Assembly (NCBI RefSeq): GCF_020042665.1
Contig: NZ_CP083376.1
Coordinates: forward strand, 3,508,001-3,572,000
Length of the DNA stretch: 64,000 nt
Direction of reading: 5' to 3'
Source: Pseudoxanthomonas sp. X-1
GTDB taxonomy: Bacteria > Pseudomonadota > Gammaproteobacteria > Xanthomonadales > Xanthomonadaceae
Shown here: piece by piece, positions 54,384-62,564 of the stretch
Layout of the letters: the number at the start of each line of letters is the position of its first letter
Numbering within the stretch: position 1 is the first letter of the stretch
The notes under the pieces: model-generated
Seen by the model: only the letters and a program-made list of their open reading frames with translations
What the model was told of the DNA's origin: nothing
The model's database searches: none
Position numbers and translations under genes: made by a program

Positions 54384-55343
54384 TCAGCCCGAGGGCCACA
54401 GCCCGCGCAGGGCGGCGATGCCCTGCGCGCCGTGCTGGTGCGCCTGCGTCATGTCGTCCACGCCGAGCCCGCCGGTGGCGTAGATCGGCAGCGAGACCAG
54501 CTCGCGCAGGGAGGCGAAGGCGTCCCAGTCCAGCGCGGGCGTCATGTCGGTGGCGCGTATGGGGCCCAGGGTGACGAAGTCGCAGCCCAGCGCCTCGGCG
54601 CGCCGCAGATGCTCGGCCGTCCGGCACGAGGCGGCCAGGCGCACGCTCGCGGCCACCGGGCGCGCGTCGATGCGCATCAGCTGTTCGGTGCGCAGGTGCA
54701 GGCCCACACCCAGATCGCGCGCCAGCTTGGCCGCGCCCTCCAGCAGCACCTCGGCGCCGGCGGCGCGGCACCTGGCCACGGCGGCGGCGGCCAGGGTCGG
54801 CCAACCCGCATCGGCCTCCAGACTGCGCGCGCGCAGCCGCACGCGGCGGATGCCGCCGGCCAGCGCGGCCTCCAGGCCGGCCAGCCAGGCGTCGGCGTCG
54901 GCGCCGGGCTCGGGCGTGACCAGATAGCGGTCCGGCTGCTGCAGCACCGCCACCACCGGCTTGTCGGCGGCCGGCATCGGATAGCGCTGCAGCTTGTCCT
55001 GCGCCACCCAGGCCAGGGCCTGGCCCTCGACGCCGCGCGGCACGCCCTTCCACGTGGTCACCCGGCGCACATCCAGCAACAGGCGCTTGTCCGGATACAG
55101 GTGCGGCACGCGCATGATCGGCGCGCCGACCTGCACGGTGATGCCCAGCTCTTCCTGCAGCTCGCGCACCAGCGTTTCCTCGGTGGACTCGCCCGGCTCG
55201 CGCTTGCCGCCGGGGAACTCCCACAGCCCGGCCAGATCGCGCCCGTCGCCGCGCCGGGCCAGCAGCAGGCGGCCGCGCGCATCGGTGATGGCGGCGGCCA
55301 CGACATGGATGAAGCGCAGCGGTGCGGGCTCGGTGGTGGACAC
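54384..55343 (-). CDS. Nudix hydrolase fused to thiamine-phosphate-synthase-like domain (MutT-TenI type)
   Basis: About 319 residues from a GTG at 55343 (start uncertain; no strong ribosome-binding site and no early ATG). The N-terminal MutT-like domain has the Nudix box GGKREPGESTEETLVRELQE followed by ELGI. The C-terminal half (from about 170) is a TIM-barrel resembling ThiE/TenI, with RIDARPVAASVRLAASCRTA, CDFVTLGPI and LPIYATGGLGVDDM. MutT removes oxidised dGTP; the role of the ThiE-like part is not established in this fusion, and the true ThiE is encoded at 62565. The fusion is common in gammaproteobacteria. Confidence 0.88.
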   Translation of the reverse strand: MSTTEPAPLRFIHVVAAAITDARGRLLLARRGDGRDLAGLWEFPGGKREPGESTEETLVRELQEELGITVQVGAPIMRVPHLYPDKRLLLDVRRVTTWKGVPRGVEGQALAWVAQDKLQRYPMPAADKPVVAVLQQPDRYLVTPEPGADADAWLAGLEAALAGGIRRVRLRARSLEADAGWPTLAAAAVARCRAAGAEVLLEGAAKLARDLGVGLHLRTEQLMRIDARPVAASVRLAASCRTAEHLRRAEALGCDFVTLGPIRATDMTPALDWDAFASLRELVSLPIYATGGLGVDDMTQAHQHGAQGIAALRGLWPSG

Positions 55344-55473
55344 GGGCGGTGCGGGATCGTCAGGGGGAGGGTGCGCACTCGGACCCGGCAGCCGCCAACC
55401 GCGCGGCCACCGCACCGATCATGCGGGAACGCCCCCATGGTACCGGACGAGCGGCCGTGGGCGCCGCCCTAGT

Positions 55474-55524
55474 GGCGATGGGGCTTTACTGGGAGAGCCT
55501 CATCGCCGCCATGGCGGCTCCCAC
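55474..55524. repeat. REP-like hairpin, GTGGGAGCC family
   Basis: GGCGATGGGGCT (55474-55485) pairs with AGCCTCATCGCC (55496-55507) with one mismatch, followed by GCCGCCATGGCGGCTCCCAC at 55505-55524. The right half repeats 26584-26603 exactly. Confidence 0.8.
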
Positions 55525-55540
55525 ATTGCCCCCGCAACGC

Positions 55541-56524
55541 TCAGTGCTTGTCCGGCACGCGCTCGTAATTGGACAGGGCCAGTTCGAGCAGGGCCTTGGC
55601 CTGTTCGCGCAGCACCGGCGGGGCGACGATCTCGGCATCCGAGCCGTAGTGCAGCACGTCCATCAGCAGCTCGCGCGAGGCGCTGTAGGGCACCTTCAAC
55701 TCGTAGCGGCCGTCGGGCAGGAAACGGCCCTCCTGACGCGCATGCCACTGCTCGTCGGCGACCCAGCGCGCGGCCTTGGGGCTGAACACGATCGTCGCCC
55801 AGCCCTTGGGCTCGCCGGAGAAAATGCCGTAGCTGGAGGCCAGGTGCTGGCTCAGCTCGTCCTTGCCCATTTCCACCGCCGCCTCGTCCAGCGCGCGGGC
55901 GTTGCTGATGCGGTCCACCGCGAAGCTGCGCAGCGCTTCGCGGCCGTGGTCCCAGGCGTCCAGGTACCAGTTGTCGCGGTAGTGGGTGATGCGCTGGGGC
56001 GAGACCACGCGGCGGGTGCGCTCGTCGGTGGAACGGGCGCGGTACTCGAAGCTCAGCTGGCGTCGCTCCAGCACGGTGCTGGCCACGCAGCGGAAGGCGG
56101 CCTCGTCCAGGCGCCGGCCGCGGTGCGGGATCACCCGCACGCGTTCGACCGGCCAGCGCTGGGCGCCGGCGTGGTCGGCCAGCAGGCCTTCCAGGCGCTT
56201 CTGCAGCGGCGCCAGCGCGCCGGCCAGCACCCCGCCGCCGGTGCGCAGCAGCAGCTGCTGCGAGGCGACCAGCGCGTAGAGCTCGTCGGAGCTGAGCCAC
56301 AGCCCCGGCAGCTCGAAGCGGTCGCTCTGCCCGGCCGCATAGCGGAAGCCGGCCTCGCCGTCGCCTTCCACCGGGGCCATCAGCGCATCGCGCAGATAGG
56401 CCAGGTCGCGGTAGACGGTGGCGCGCGAGCACCCCAGCTCGTCCTGCAGGCGCTTGACGGTGACCGGGTAGCGCGCGCCCTTGAGGATGCGATGCAGCGC
56501 GGTGATGCGTTCGATCTTGTCCAT
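55541..56524 (-). CDS. HTH/WYL-domain transcriptional regulator (YafY-like)
   Basis: A 327-residue regulator from ATG 56524. The N-terminal winged HTH is MDKIERITALHRILKGARYP and LQDELGCSRATVYRDLAYLR. The WYL domain (from about 140) has RQLSFEYRARSTDERTRRVV and HYRDNWYLDAWDHGREALRS with the W-Y-L core, and FAVDRISNARAL. A C-terminal WCX extension runs to the end. WYL proteins sense nucleotides or ssDNA and regulate repair, defence or metabolism. No target is evident here. The gene is divergent from the lipoprotein at 56651. Confidence 0.9.
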   Translation of the reverse strand: MDKIERITALHRILKGARYPVTVKRLQDELGCSRATVYRDLAYLRDALMAPVEGDGEAGFRYAAGQSDRFELPGLWLSSDELYALVASQQLLLRTGGGVLAGALAPLQKRLEGLLADHAGAQRWPVERVRVIPHRGRRLDEAAFRCVASTVLERRQLSFEYRARSTDERTRRVVSPQRITHYRDNWYLDAWDHGREALRSFAVDRISNARALDEAAVEMGKDELSQHLASSYGIFSGEPKGWATIVFSPKAARWVADEQWHARQEGRFLPDGRYELKVPYSASRELLMDVLHYGSDAEIVAPPVLREQAKALLELALSNYERVPDKH

Positions 56525-56650
56525 GCGGCCGATTATGGCCGAGCATGGCATCAAGAAAGCGACGCAGGCGCGCTTCAGCCGCCCGCGCGCAGTCTGGCGG
56601 CGACGGCCTCGAGTCCCCGCCCTGCCCCACCGCCGGAGTCCGCAAGTCCC

Positions 56651-57262
56651 ATGTTTCGTCCCGCCGTCCCCGTCCTGGCCTGCCTGCTGCTGGCCGCCTG
56701 CGGCCGATCGCCGCAACCGGCCACCGCCTCCGCGCAGGCCGCCGGCACGCCGCTGCAACAGGTCACCGCGTCGATGCAGGCCTTCCAGGACGCGCGCAGT
56801 TTCCACGCCGAGATGCACCTGCAGGGCGCGCGCGAGGCCCACGACACGCTGGATTTCGTCGCCCCGGACCGCTACCGCCTGCAGATGCCCATCGGCACCC
56901 AGGTAATCGTCGGCGACGTGCTGTACCTGCAGTCGCAGGGCCGCACCGAGAAGCTGCGGTTGCCGGAAGGCATGGTGGCGCAGTGGCGCGATCCGATGCG
57001 CGTGCGCGAGAGCCGCGGCCAGCTGCGCGTGCGCGAGGCCGGCGTCAGCCAGATCGACGGCGTGCAGGCGCGGCAGTACGAAGTGACCAACGGCCCGGCG
57101 CAGGCGCCGGTGCAGTTCACCTACTGGATCGGCCCGGACGGCCTGCCGCTGCAGCTGCGCCACAGCGGCCTCTCCCAGCAACAGCCCTACACCATGACCG
57201 TGCGCTACAGCCGCTTCAACGACCCGGCCATCGTCATCGATACGCCGGTGTCCACGCCCTGA
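56651..57262 (+). CDS. LolA-like lipoprotein, function unknown
   Basis: A 203-residue protein with lipoprotein signal MFRPAVPVLACLLLAACGRS (lipobox LLAAC). The mature part, with VTASMQAFQDARSFHAEMHL, VIVGDVLYLQSQGRTEKLRL, GVQARQYEVTN and FTYWIGPDGLPLQLRHSG, has the half-barrel pattern of the LolA/LppX/YceI-like lipid-binding superfamily. It probably sits in the envelope and binds a lipid or other hydrophobic ligand. No partner is recognisable nearby. Confidence 0.72.
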   Translation: MFRPAVPVLACLLLAACGRSPQPATASAQAAGTPLQQVTASMQAFQDARSFHAEMHLQGAREAHDTLDFVAPDRYRLQMPIGTQVIVGDVLYLQSQGRTEKLRLPEGMVAQWRDPMRVRESRGQLRVREAGVSQIDGVQARQYEVTNGPAQAPVQFTYWIGPDGLPLQLRHSGLSQQQPYTMTVRYSRFNDPAIVIDTPVSTP

Positions 57263-57325
57263 GGGCCTCGCCCGCCCCGGTTTGCCTAGCGTCTGTCGCC
57301 GGCCGCGGCAAGCCCGCGCATTACG

Positions 57326-57353
57326 TTGACATTCAACGTCGCGAAAAGACACT
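57326..57353 (+). promoter_or_regulatory. Candidate promoter of the DUF481 gene
   Basis: A perfect -35 hexamer TTGACA at 57326-57331 lies inside the palindrome ACGTTGA-CAT-TCAACGT (57323-57339). A weak -10, GACACT, lies 16 bases downstream at 57348-57353, in the loop/arm of a second inverted repeat CGCGAAA...TTTCGCG (57340-57359). Confidence 0.4.
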
Positions 57354-57364
57354 TTCGCGCCGAG

Positions 57365-57386
57365 GGCCGGGGATACCGGCCTTTTT
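57365..57386 (+). terminator. Terminator-like hairpin upstream of the DUF481 start
   Basis: GGCCGG-GGATA-CCGGCC followed by five T. It lies 36 bases before the DUF481 ATG and 103 bases after the lipoprotein stop. It may terminate the lipoprotein transcript or attenuate the DUF481 gene. Confidence 0.6.
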
Positions 57387-57421
57387 GCTATCCGCGCGTC
57401 CCACCCCACACGGAGATCCCC

Positions 57422-58174
57422 ATGCCCCGACGCCTTTCCTGCGCCCTGTTGCTCGCCCTCGCGGCGCCGCTGCCCGCCCTGGCCGGTAATCTGGTCGACA
57501 CGCCCAGCCTGGCCAAGATCGACAACAACACCGGCTGGACCGGCAACGGCGAACTGGGCCTGGCCATCTCCAAGGGCAACACCGACAACGAGACCTTCGT
57601 CGGCAAGGCCAACCTGGCCTACAGCGACGACACCTGGAAGCACGCCTTCGGCGTGGCCGGCCAGTACGCCAAGGACGATGGCGAGGAGACCGCGCGCCGC
57701 TACGAGCTGTTCGGCACCAGCGGCCGCCGCCTGAGCGAGCGCAGCTACATCTGGGGCTCGGTGCGCAACGAGCGCGACCACTACACCAGCTACGAGTACC
57801 AGTGGACCACCGCCATCGGTTACGGCTACGAGGCGATCAAGAACGACACCCAGCACCTGACCTTCGAGATCGGTCCGGGTTACCGCTGGTCCAAGGACCA
57901 GGGCGTGCAGGTCCACCACAACGAGACCATCGGCCGCGGCATGATCGACTACGGCTACAAGCTGACGTCGAACACCTCGCTGGTGGACACCCTGCTGGTC
58001 GAATCGGGCAGCGACAACACCTTCATCAAGAACCTGTTCGGCCTGCAGGTGGCGATGTCCGAACGCCTGGCGCTGAAGGCCGGGCTGGAGACGCGCCACA
58101 ACACCGAGGTCGATCCGGACACCAAGAAGACCGACAACCTGACCACGGTCAACATCGTCTACAACTTCAAGTAA
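57422..58174 (+). CDS. DUF481 family outer-membrane protein (YdiY-like)
   Basis: A 250-residue protein from ATG 57422 with a signal peptide (MPRRLSCALLLALAAPLPAL). The mature protein begins TGWTGNGELGLAISKGNTDN and repeats amphipathic beta-strands, FEIGPGYRWSKDQGVQVHHN and LALKAGLETRHNTEVDPDTK, closing with VNIVYNFK, an aromatic-rich end. DUF481 proteins, including E. coli YdiY, are small outer-membrane barrels of unknown function, some acid- or salt-induced. A strong terminator follows. Confidence 0.88.
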   Translation: MPRRLSCALLLALAAPLPALAGNLVDTPSLAKIDNNTGWTGNGELGLAISKGNTDNETFVGKANLAYSDDTWKHAFGVAGQYAKDDGEETARRYELFGTSGRRLSERSYIWGSVRNERDHYTSYEYQWTTAIGYGYEAIKNDTQHLTFEIGPGYRWSKDQGVQVHHNETIGRGMIDYGYKLTSNTSLVDTLLVESGSDNTFIKNLFGLQVAMSERLALKAGLETRHNTEVDPDTKKTDNLTTVNIVYNFK

Positions 58175-58196
58175 GCCGCGCACCGTCGCGATCAAG

Positions 58197-58229
58197 GCCC
58201 CCGCCGCGGCGACATGGCGGGGGCTTTTT
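58197..58229 (+). terminator. Rho-independent terminator after the DUF481 gene
   Basis: GCCCCCGCC (58197-58205) and GGCGGGGGC (58216-58224) form a perfect 9-bp stem followed by TTTTT. Confidence 0.92.
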
Positions 58230-58277
58230 GCGTTGAAGCCCGGGTGCATCGAAGACGCGGGACACCCCTCCCGTCAT

Positions 58278-58293
58278 TCCCGCGAACGCGGGA
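58278..58293. repeat. REP palindrome 1 of cluster
   Basis: TCCCGCG-AA-CGCGGGA, perfect 7-bp arms. Confidence 0.75.
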
Positions 58294-58358
58294 GGCGTTT
58301 CTCGGCAGACCATGTCTGACCATCCAGCGCCTTCGGCCCTCGCAGCAAAGCCGCTGGG

Positions 58359-58376
58359 TTCCCGCTCGCGCGGGAA
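58359..58376. repeat. REP palindrome 2 of cluster
   Basis: TTCCCGC-TCGC-GCGGGAA, perfect 7-bp arms, followed by CGACG. Confidence 0.75.
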
Positions 58377-58427
58377 CGACGCTTAGAGGCTTGCCCGCGT
58401 CCCAGCACTGCCAACTCAAAGCTCGCC

Positions 58428-58446
58428 ATCCCGCGAACGCGGGGAT
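58428..58446. repeat. REP palindrome 3 of cluster
   Basis: ATCCCGCG-AA-CGCGGGGAT, one extra G in the right arm. Confidence 0.72.
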
Positions 58447-58619
58447 CCATGGACGTCCATGCAGGTCGCGCAACGTCCTTGGGGGCTCGCTTTCGCCGGA
58501 ACGACGATGCCTGCTGGGCGTGCTCGAGGGACGCGCTAGCCCCTTGTTCTCGAACCACGATGCTGCCGGTGGTCGACGCAGCGCAGAGTCGACCTGGCAC
58601 CGACGAGCACCCGGACGCT

Positions 58620-59540
58620 TCAGGCATCCAGCTCCGCCAGCAGCGCATCGGCGCCGTTGGCCAGCAGCGCCTGGGCGACCTGGTGGCCGAGGTTCTCGGG
58701 CGTGAGATCGGCCGATGCGGCTTCGGCGTGCACCAGCGTGCCGGCCTGCGCCGAGCCCACCAGGCCGCGCAGGCGCATGCCGCTGGCCGATTCCTCGGCG
58801 AACGCGCCGACCGGCACGTGGCAGCTGCCGTGCAGGGCGCGGTTCATGGCGCGCTCGGCCTCCACGCAGCGGCGCGTGGGCACATGGTCCAGGGCGGCGA
58901 ACAGCGCCAGCACCCGCGGTGCGTCGCCGCGGCATTCGACCGCGATGGCGCCCTGCGCCGGCGCCGGCAGCCACTCCGGCGCGGCCAGGCGCGCGGCAAT
59001 GCGCTTATCGAAGCCCAGCCGCAGCAGGCCGGCGCAGGCCAGGATGATGGCGTCGTAGCTGCCGGCGTCGAGCCTGGCCAGGCGGGTGTTGATGTTGCCG
59101 CGCAGATCGACGAGTTCCAGGTCCGGCCGCAGCGCGCGCAGCTGCGCCTGGCGCCGCAGCGAGGACGTTCCCACGCGCGCACCGTGCGGCAGCGCGTCCA
59201 ATCGCCGATAGGCGTTGGAGACGAAGGCATCGGCCGGATCGGCGCGCTCCAGGATGGCCGGCAGCACGAACGGGCCGTCCAGTTCCATCGGCACGTCCTT
59301 GAGCGAATGCACTGCACAGTCGGCGCGGTCGTCGAGCATGGCCAGCTCCAGCTCCTTCAGGAACAGGCCCTTGCCGCCGATCGCCGCCAGCGAGCGGTCC
59401 AGCACCTCGTCGCCGCGCGTGCTCAGGGGCACCAGTTCGACGTCCAGGCCCGGATGGGCCAGGCGCAGCTGGTGGGCGACGTGTTCGCTCTGCCAAAGGG
59501 CGAGCGCGCTCTTGCGGGTGGCGATGCGCAGCGATCTCAT
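58620..59540 (-). CDS. hemC: Hydroxymethylbilane synthase (porphobilinogen deaminase)
   Basis: A 306-residue HemC. It begins [20 protein letters not shown] and has [91 protein letters not shown] and the cofactor-attachment cysteine in [14 protein letters not shown]. It polymerises four porphobilinogens on the way to heme and siroheme. A GATAAT at 59547-59552 (minus strand) lies six bases before the ATG, with no Shine-Dalgarno, so the message could be leaderless. A 21-copy GGGGATT array begins 22 bases upstream. It follows the algZ/algR pair as in pseudomonads. Confidence 0.96.
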   Translation of the reverse strand: MRSLRIATRKSALALWQSEHVAHQLRLAHPGLDVELVPLSTRGDEVLDRSLAAIGGKGLFLKELELAMLDDRADCAVHSLKDVPMELDGPFVLPAILERADPADAFVSNAYRRLDALPHGARVGTSSLRRQAQLRALRPDLELVDLRGNINTRLARLDAGSYDAIILACAGLLRLGFDKRIAARLAAPEWLPAPAQGAIAVECRGDAPRVLALFAALDHVPTRRCVEAERAMNRALHGSCHVPVGAFAEESASGMRLRGLVGSAQAGTLVHAEAASADLTPENLGHQVAQALLANGADALLAELDA

Positions 59541-59561
59541 CTGGGCATTATCGCCGCAAGT

Positions 59562-59708
59562 GGGGATTGGGGATTGGGGATTGGGGATTGGGGATTGGGG
59601 ATTGGGGATTGGGGATTGGGGATTGGGGATTGGGGATTGGGGATTGGGGATTGGGGATTGGGGATTGGGGATTGGGGATTGGGGATTGAGGATTGAGGAT
59701 TGGGGATT
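59562..59708. repeat. Tandem array of 21 GGGGATT heptamers upstream of hemC
   Basis: Exactly 147 bp, 21 units of 7 bp; units 19 and 20 are GAGGATT, the others GGGGATT. The G-rich strand is the plus strand, i.e. the template strand for hemC. Four-G runs every 7 bases could form G-quadruplexes. It lies between algR-like and hemC on the hemC promoter side. Confidence 0.97.
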
Positions 59709-59792
59709 GCCGTTGTTTTCGCGGCCGCAAGGATGGCGCGCACAGGCGGATCGCTTTTCGCTGATCCAGCCCCGTGACCCCTCGCCCCACGC

Positions 59793-60533
59793 CTACAGCG
59801 ACTTGACCGTCTCGCGCAGGCCGGGCACGCAGCGACGGCTGACCTCCAGCGGCGCCGCCGCATGGCGCAGCACGGCCTGGACCTTGCCGTCGTCGACCCG
59901 GCGCAGCTCCATCAGCTCGTGGCGGGCGACCAGGCAGTTGCGGTGGATGCGCACGAAGCGGCTGGCGAATTCTTCCTCCAGCGACTTGAGCGATTCCTCG
60001 ATCAGATCCTCGCCGCGCGCGTGGTGCACCACCACGTACTTCTCCTCGGCCTGCAGATAGTGGATGTCGTCCAGCGGGATTAGCCGCAGGCTGCCGCGCA
60101 GGCGCGCGCACAGATGCGTGCGCGCCTGCCGCTGCGCGGCGCTGGGCGCCGGCGCGCTGCTGCGGCCGGCGACGAAGGTGCGCGCGCGCTCCAGCGCCGA
60201 GGCCAGCCGCTCGACGCGGACCGGCTTCATCAGGTAGTCGATCGCGGCCGCCTCGAACGCCGACAGCGCGTGCGCGTCGTAGGCGGTGCAGAACACCACC
60301 GCCGGACGCGGATCGAACGCGGCCAGATGACGTGCCGCCTCCAGGCCATCGACGCCGGGCATGGAGATGTCCAGCAGCACCAGATCCGGGCGCAGCTCGG
60401 CCACGGCCTGCAGCGTGGCCAGCCCATCGCCGACTTCGGCCACCACCTCGGTGCCGGGCTGCTCGGCCAGCAGCGTGCGCAGGCGCTCGCGGGCCAGCGG
60501 TTCGTCGTCTGCGATCACCACCGTCAGGGGCAT
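59793..60533 (-). CDS. LytTR-family response regulator (AlgR-like)
   Basis: A 246-residue regulator from ATG 60533 (GAGG upstream; a GTG six bases earlier is also possible). The receiver has [20 protein letters not shown], the phosphoacceptor in [29 protein letters not shown] and DYLMKPVR. The C-terminal LytTR DNA-binding domain has [40 protein letters not shown]. It pairs with the AlgZ-like kinase directly upstream. Such systems control pili, exopolysaccharide or virulence in relatives; the target is not shown here. Confidence 0.92.
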   Translation of the reverse strand: MPLTVVIADDEPLARERLRTLLAEQPGTEVVAEVGDGLATLQAVAELRPDLVLLDISMPGVDGLEAARHLAAFDPRPAVVFCTAYDAHALSAFEAAAIDYLMKPVRVERLASALERARTFVAGRSSAPAPSAAQRQARTHLCARLRGSLRLIPLDDIHYLQAEEKYVVVHHARGEDLIEESLKSLEEEFASRFVRIHRNCLVARHELMELRRVDDGKVQAVLRHAAAPLEVSRRCVPGLRETVKSL

Positions 60534-60540
60534 GCGCACC

Positions 60541-61593
60541 TCAGGTCAGGGGAATGGCGAGCTCGCAGGCATAGTAGCCCTGCGCCCAGAAGCCCGTCAC
60601 CCGCGCGCCGGGCCCGAAGCGATACGCCAGGCGATGGGCGATGTTGCGCTGGGCGTGGCCGGCGCCGCGTCCCACCGCCGGCACCGGCACGCTGCCGGGC
60701 TCGGGCGCGGGATTGCGCACGACGATGCGCAGCGTCCTGTGCTCCACGCCCAGGGCGATGTCGATGGTGCCGCCCTGCGGCAGGCGCGAGACGCCGTGCA
60801 GCACGGCGTTCTCCACCATCGGCTGCAGCACCAGGCGCGGCAATACCAGGTCCCAGGGCAGCGGCTCGGTGCGCTCCCAGCGCACGGACAGGCGCTCCCC
60901 CAGGCGCAGCGATTCGATCGACAGATAGCGTTCGGCCAGTTCGACTTCCTGGGCCAGGGTCGAGTTGTCCTCGCCGGCGCCCAGCGCGGCGCGGAACAGA
61001 TCGGACAGGTCCAGCACCGCGCGTTCGGCCACCTGCGGCGCGCTGTGCAGCAGGCCGGCGATGAGGTTCATGCTGTTGAACAGGAAATGCGGGCGGATGC
61101 GCGCCTGCAGCGCGTCGGCCTCGGCGCGCGCGCTGGCCTGCACCTGTGCGGCCCAGCGGTCGCTGACGTAGAAGTAGCGCAGCGCCAGCGCGCCGATCAG
61201 CACCACCATTCCCGCGCTGCCCAGGGTGAAGCGCCAGAAGCCCACCGCCAGTGCGCCGTCAGGCAGGCCGATGGTGGAATACAGCACCGCCAGCGCGCTG
61301 GCCGACAGCAGTCCCACCACGCCGGCCACGGCCAGCGCCACGACCGCGCCCAGCCGCGGCGGCAGGCGCGTCAGCTGCGGACGCAGCAGGCACAGCAGCG
61401 CCGTCGCCGCGATCGCCTGCCACAGCGCGAAGGCACTGATCGAGGCGAAGTGCTGGATGCTCCACGCGCCGCTGCGGTCCGGCGCCAGCGCCAGCACGAC
61501 GACCACCAGTTCGGCCAGGCCCAGGATGACCGTCAGCCGCGGCAGCGTGCACAGCTCGGGCAACCACCCCTGCGCGGCGGGCGCGGTCGCCAT
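60541..61593 (-). CDS. LytS/AlgZ-family sensor histidine kinase
   Basis: A 350-residue kinase of the His_kinase/LytS family. Four or five membrane helices occupy residues 20-140 (LTVILGLAELVVVVLALAPD and following). The H-box is ARIRPHFLFNSMNLIAGLLH with the phosphorylated His followed by Phe; LVLQPMVENAVLHGVSRLPQ is the N-box; the G-box is degenerate (GRGAGHAQRNIAHRL), so ATP binding or catalysis may be atypical as in AlgZ. It ends seven bases before the regulator ATG and begins three bases after the esterase stop. Confidence 0.9.
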   Translation of the reverse strand: MATAPAAQGWLPELCTLPRLTVILGLAELVVVVLALAPDRSGAWSIQHFASISAFALWQAIAATALLCLLRPQLTRLPPRLGAVVALAVAGVVGLLSASALAVLYSTIGLPDGALAVGFWRFTLGSAGMVVLIGALALRYFYVSDRWAAQVQASARAEADALQARIRPHFLFNSMNLIAGLLHSAPQVAERAVLDLSDLFRAALGAGEDNSTLAQEVELAERYLSIESLRLGERLSVRWERTEPLPWDLVLPRLVLQPMVENAVLHGVSRLPQGGTIDIALGVEHRTLRIVVRNPAPEPGSVPVPAVGRGAGHAQRNIAHRLAYRFGPGARVTGFWAQGYYACELAIPLT

Positions 61594-61596
61594 GCT

Positions 61597-62265
61597 TCAG
61601 CCGAAGCGCCGCGACATCCAGTCGCCGAGGTCGCGGATTTCCTCCGCGCTGACCGAATGCGGCATCGGATAGTCGTGCCAGTCCACCTGGAAGCCGGCGG
61701 CGGTGAGCGCCTGCGCGCTGCGCTGGCCGAAGGCCGGCAGCACCACCGGGTCGGACGTGCCATGGCCCATGAAGATCGGCTGGGCCTTGGCGGCGTCGCT
61801 GGCGAATTCAGGCAGCTGGTCCGCGCCCGGCAGGTAGGTGGACAGCGCGATCAGGCCGGCCAGCGGCACGCGTCGGCGCACGCCGGCCGCCAGCGTGATC
61901 GCCCCTCCCTGCGAGAACCCGGCCAGCAGCACGTTGGCGGGCGCGATGCCGCGTTCGCCCTCGCGCGCCAGCAGCGCCTCGACCTGGTCGATGGACTGCG
62001 CCACGCCGGCGGCGTCGGCGCGGGTGGCGAAATCCATCCCCGCGATGTCGTACCAGGCGCGCATGCGCAGGCCGTTGTTGATCGTGACCGGCCGCACCGG
62101 CGCATGCGGGAACACGAAGCGCAGCGCCGGCCAGCCCGGGCGCACCAGTTCGGGCACGATCGGCGCGAAGTCGTTGCCGTCGGCGCCCAGGCCATGCAGC
62201 CACAGCACGCTCCAGGTCGGCTGGGGGCCGGTCTGCAGTTCGACGGCGTCGAGGAATTCGGTCAT
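61597..62265 (-). CDS. Carboxylesterase/phospholipase-family alpha/beta hydrolase
   Basis: A 222-residue soluble esterase. Oxyanion-hole strand VLWLHGLGADGNDFAPIVPE, nucleophile elbow LLAGFSQGGAITLAAG, acid FMGHGTSDPVV and catalytic His in YPMPHSVSAEEI are all present. Family members hydrolyse short acyl esters or lysophospholipids, or act as acyl-protein thioesterases. It lies between rubredoxin and algZ-like genes on the same strand. Confidence 0.92.
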   Translation of the reverse strand: MTEFLDAVELQTGPQPTWSVLWLHGLGADGNDFAPIVPELVRPGWPALRFVFPHAPVRPVTINNGLRMRAWYDIAGMDFATRADAAGVAQSIDQVEALLAREGERGIAPANVLLAGFSQGGAITLAAGVRRRVPLAGLIALSTYLPGADQLPEFASDAAKAQPIFMGHGTSDPVVLPAFGQRSAQALTAAGFQVDWHDYPMPHSVSAEEIRDLGDWMSRRFG

Positions 62266-62308
62266 GGGTCTTCTCGTTGCGGGGGGGGCGCCGGGAAGCG
62301 CCGGAGCT

Positions 62309-62500
62309 TCAGTCCAGCTCGACCATCTCGAAATCGTCCTTGGTCACGCCGCAGTCGGGGCAGGTCCAGGTGTCCGGCACGTCCTCCCAGCGCGTGCCCG
62401 GCGCGATGCCCTCCTCGGGCAGGCCTTCGGCCTCGCGGTAGATGAATCCGCAGACCACGCACATCCAGTTGCGGTAGGTGGTGGCGTCGTGCTCGGGCAT
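62309..62500 (-). CDS. Rubredoxin
   Basis: A 63-residue rubredoxin from ATG 62500. The FeS4 ligands are MCVVCGFIYREAEGLPEE and TCPDCGVTKDDFEMVE (two Cys-x2-Cys-Gly). It carries single electrons in the cytoplasm; the partner is unknown. It is divergent from thiE, sharing a 64-base region with GATAAT/ATTATC at 62503-62508, and is the first gene upstream of the esterase. Confidence 0.96.
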   Translation of the reverse strand: MPEHDATTYRNWMCVVCGFIYREAEGLPEEGIAPGTRWEDVPDTWTCPDCGVTKDDFEMVELD

Positions 62501-62564
62501 CGGATAATCGCAGTTCCTTGGGCGCCCCATTGTCACACAGCCGCCCGCGCGCACCGGAGTCGCC

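Larger units (their letters stand above)
58230..58619. other. REP-rich gap between DUF481 gene and hemC
   Basis: The gap holds at least three palindromes of the TCCCGCG family plus a degenerate fourth near 58487-58503. No gene is recognised. Both flanking genes end here (convergent). Confidence 0.6.

Noticed and set aside
56525-58249. Upstream extension of the WYL regulator frame
   Set aside because: It is antisense to the lipoprotein and DUF481 genes and has no domain; the HTH begins at 56524.
58278-58446. CRISPR-like repeats
   Set aside because: Palindromes are variable in arm and loop and irregularly spaced, as expected for REP elements.
59562-59708. CRISPR array
   Set aside because: Units are 7 bp with no spacers and no cas genes; it is a simple tandem repeat.
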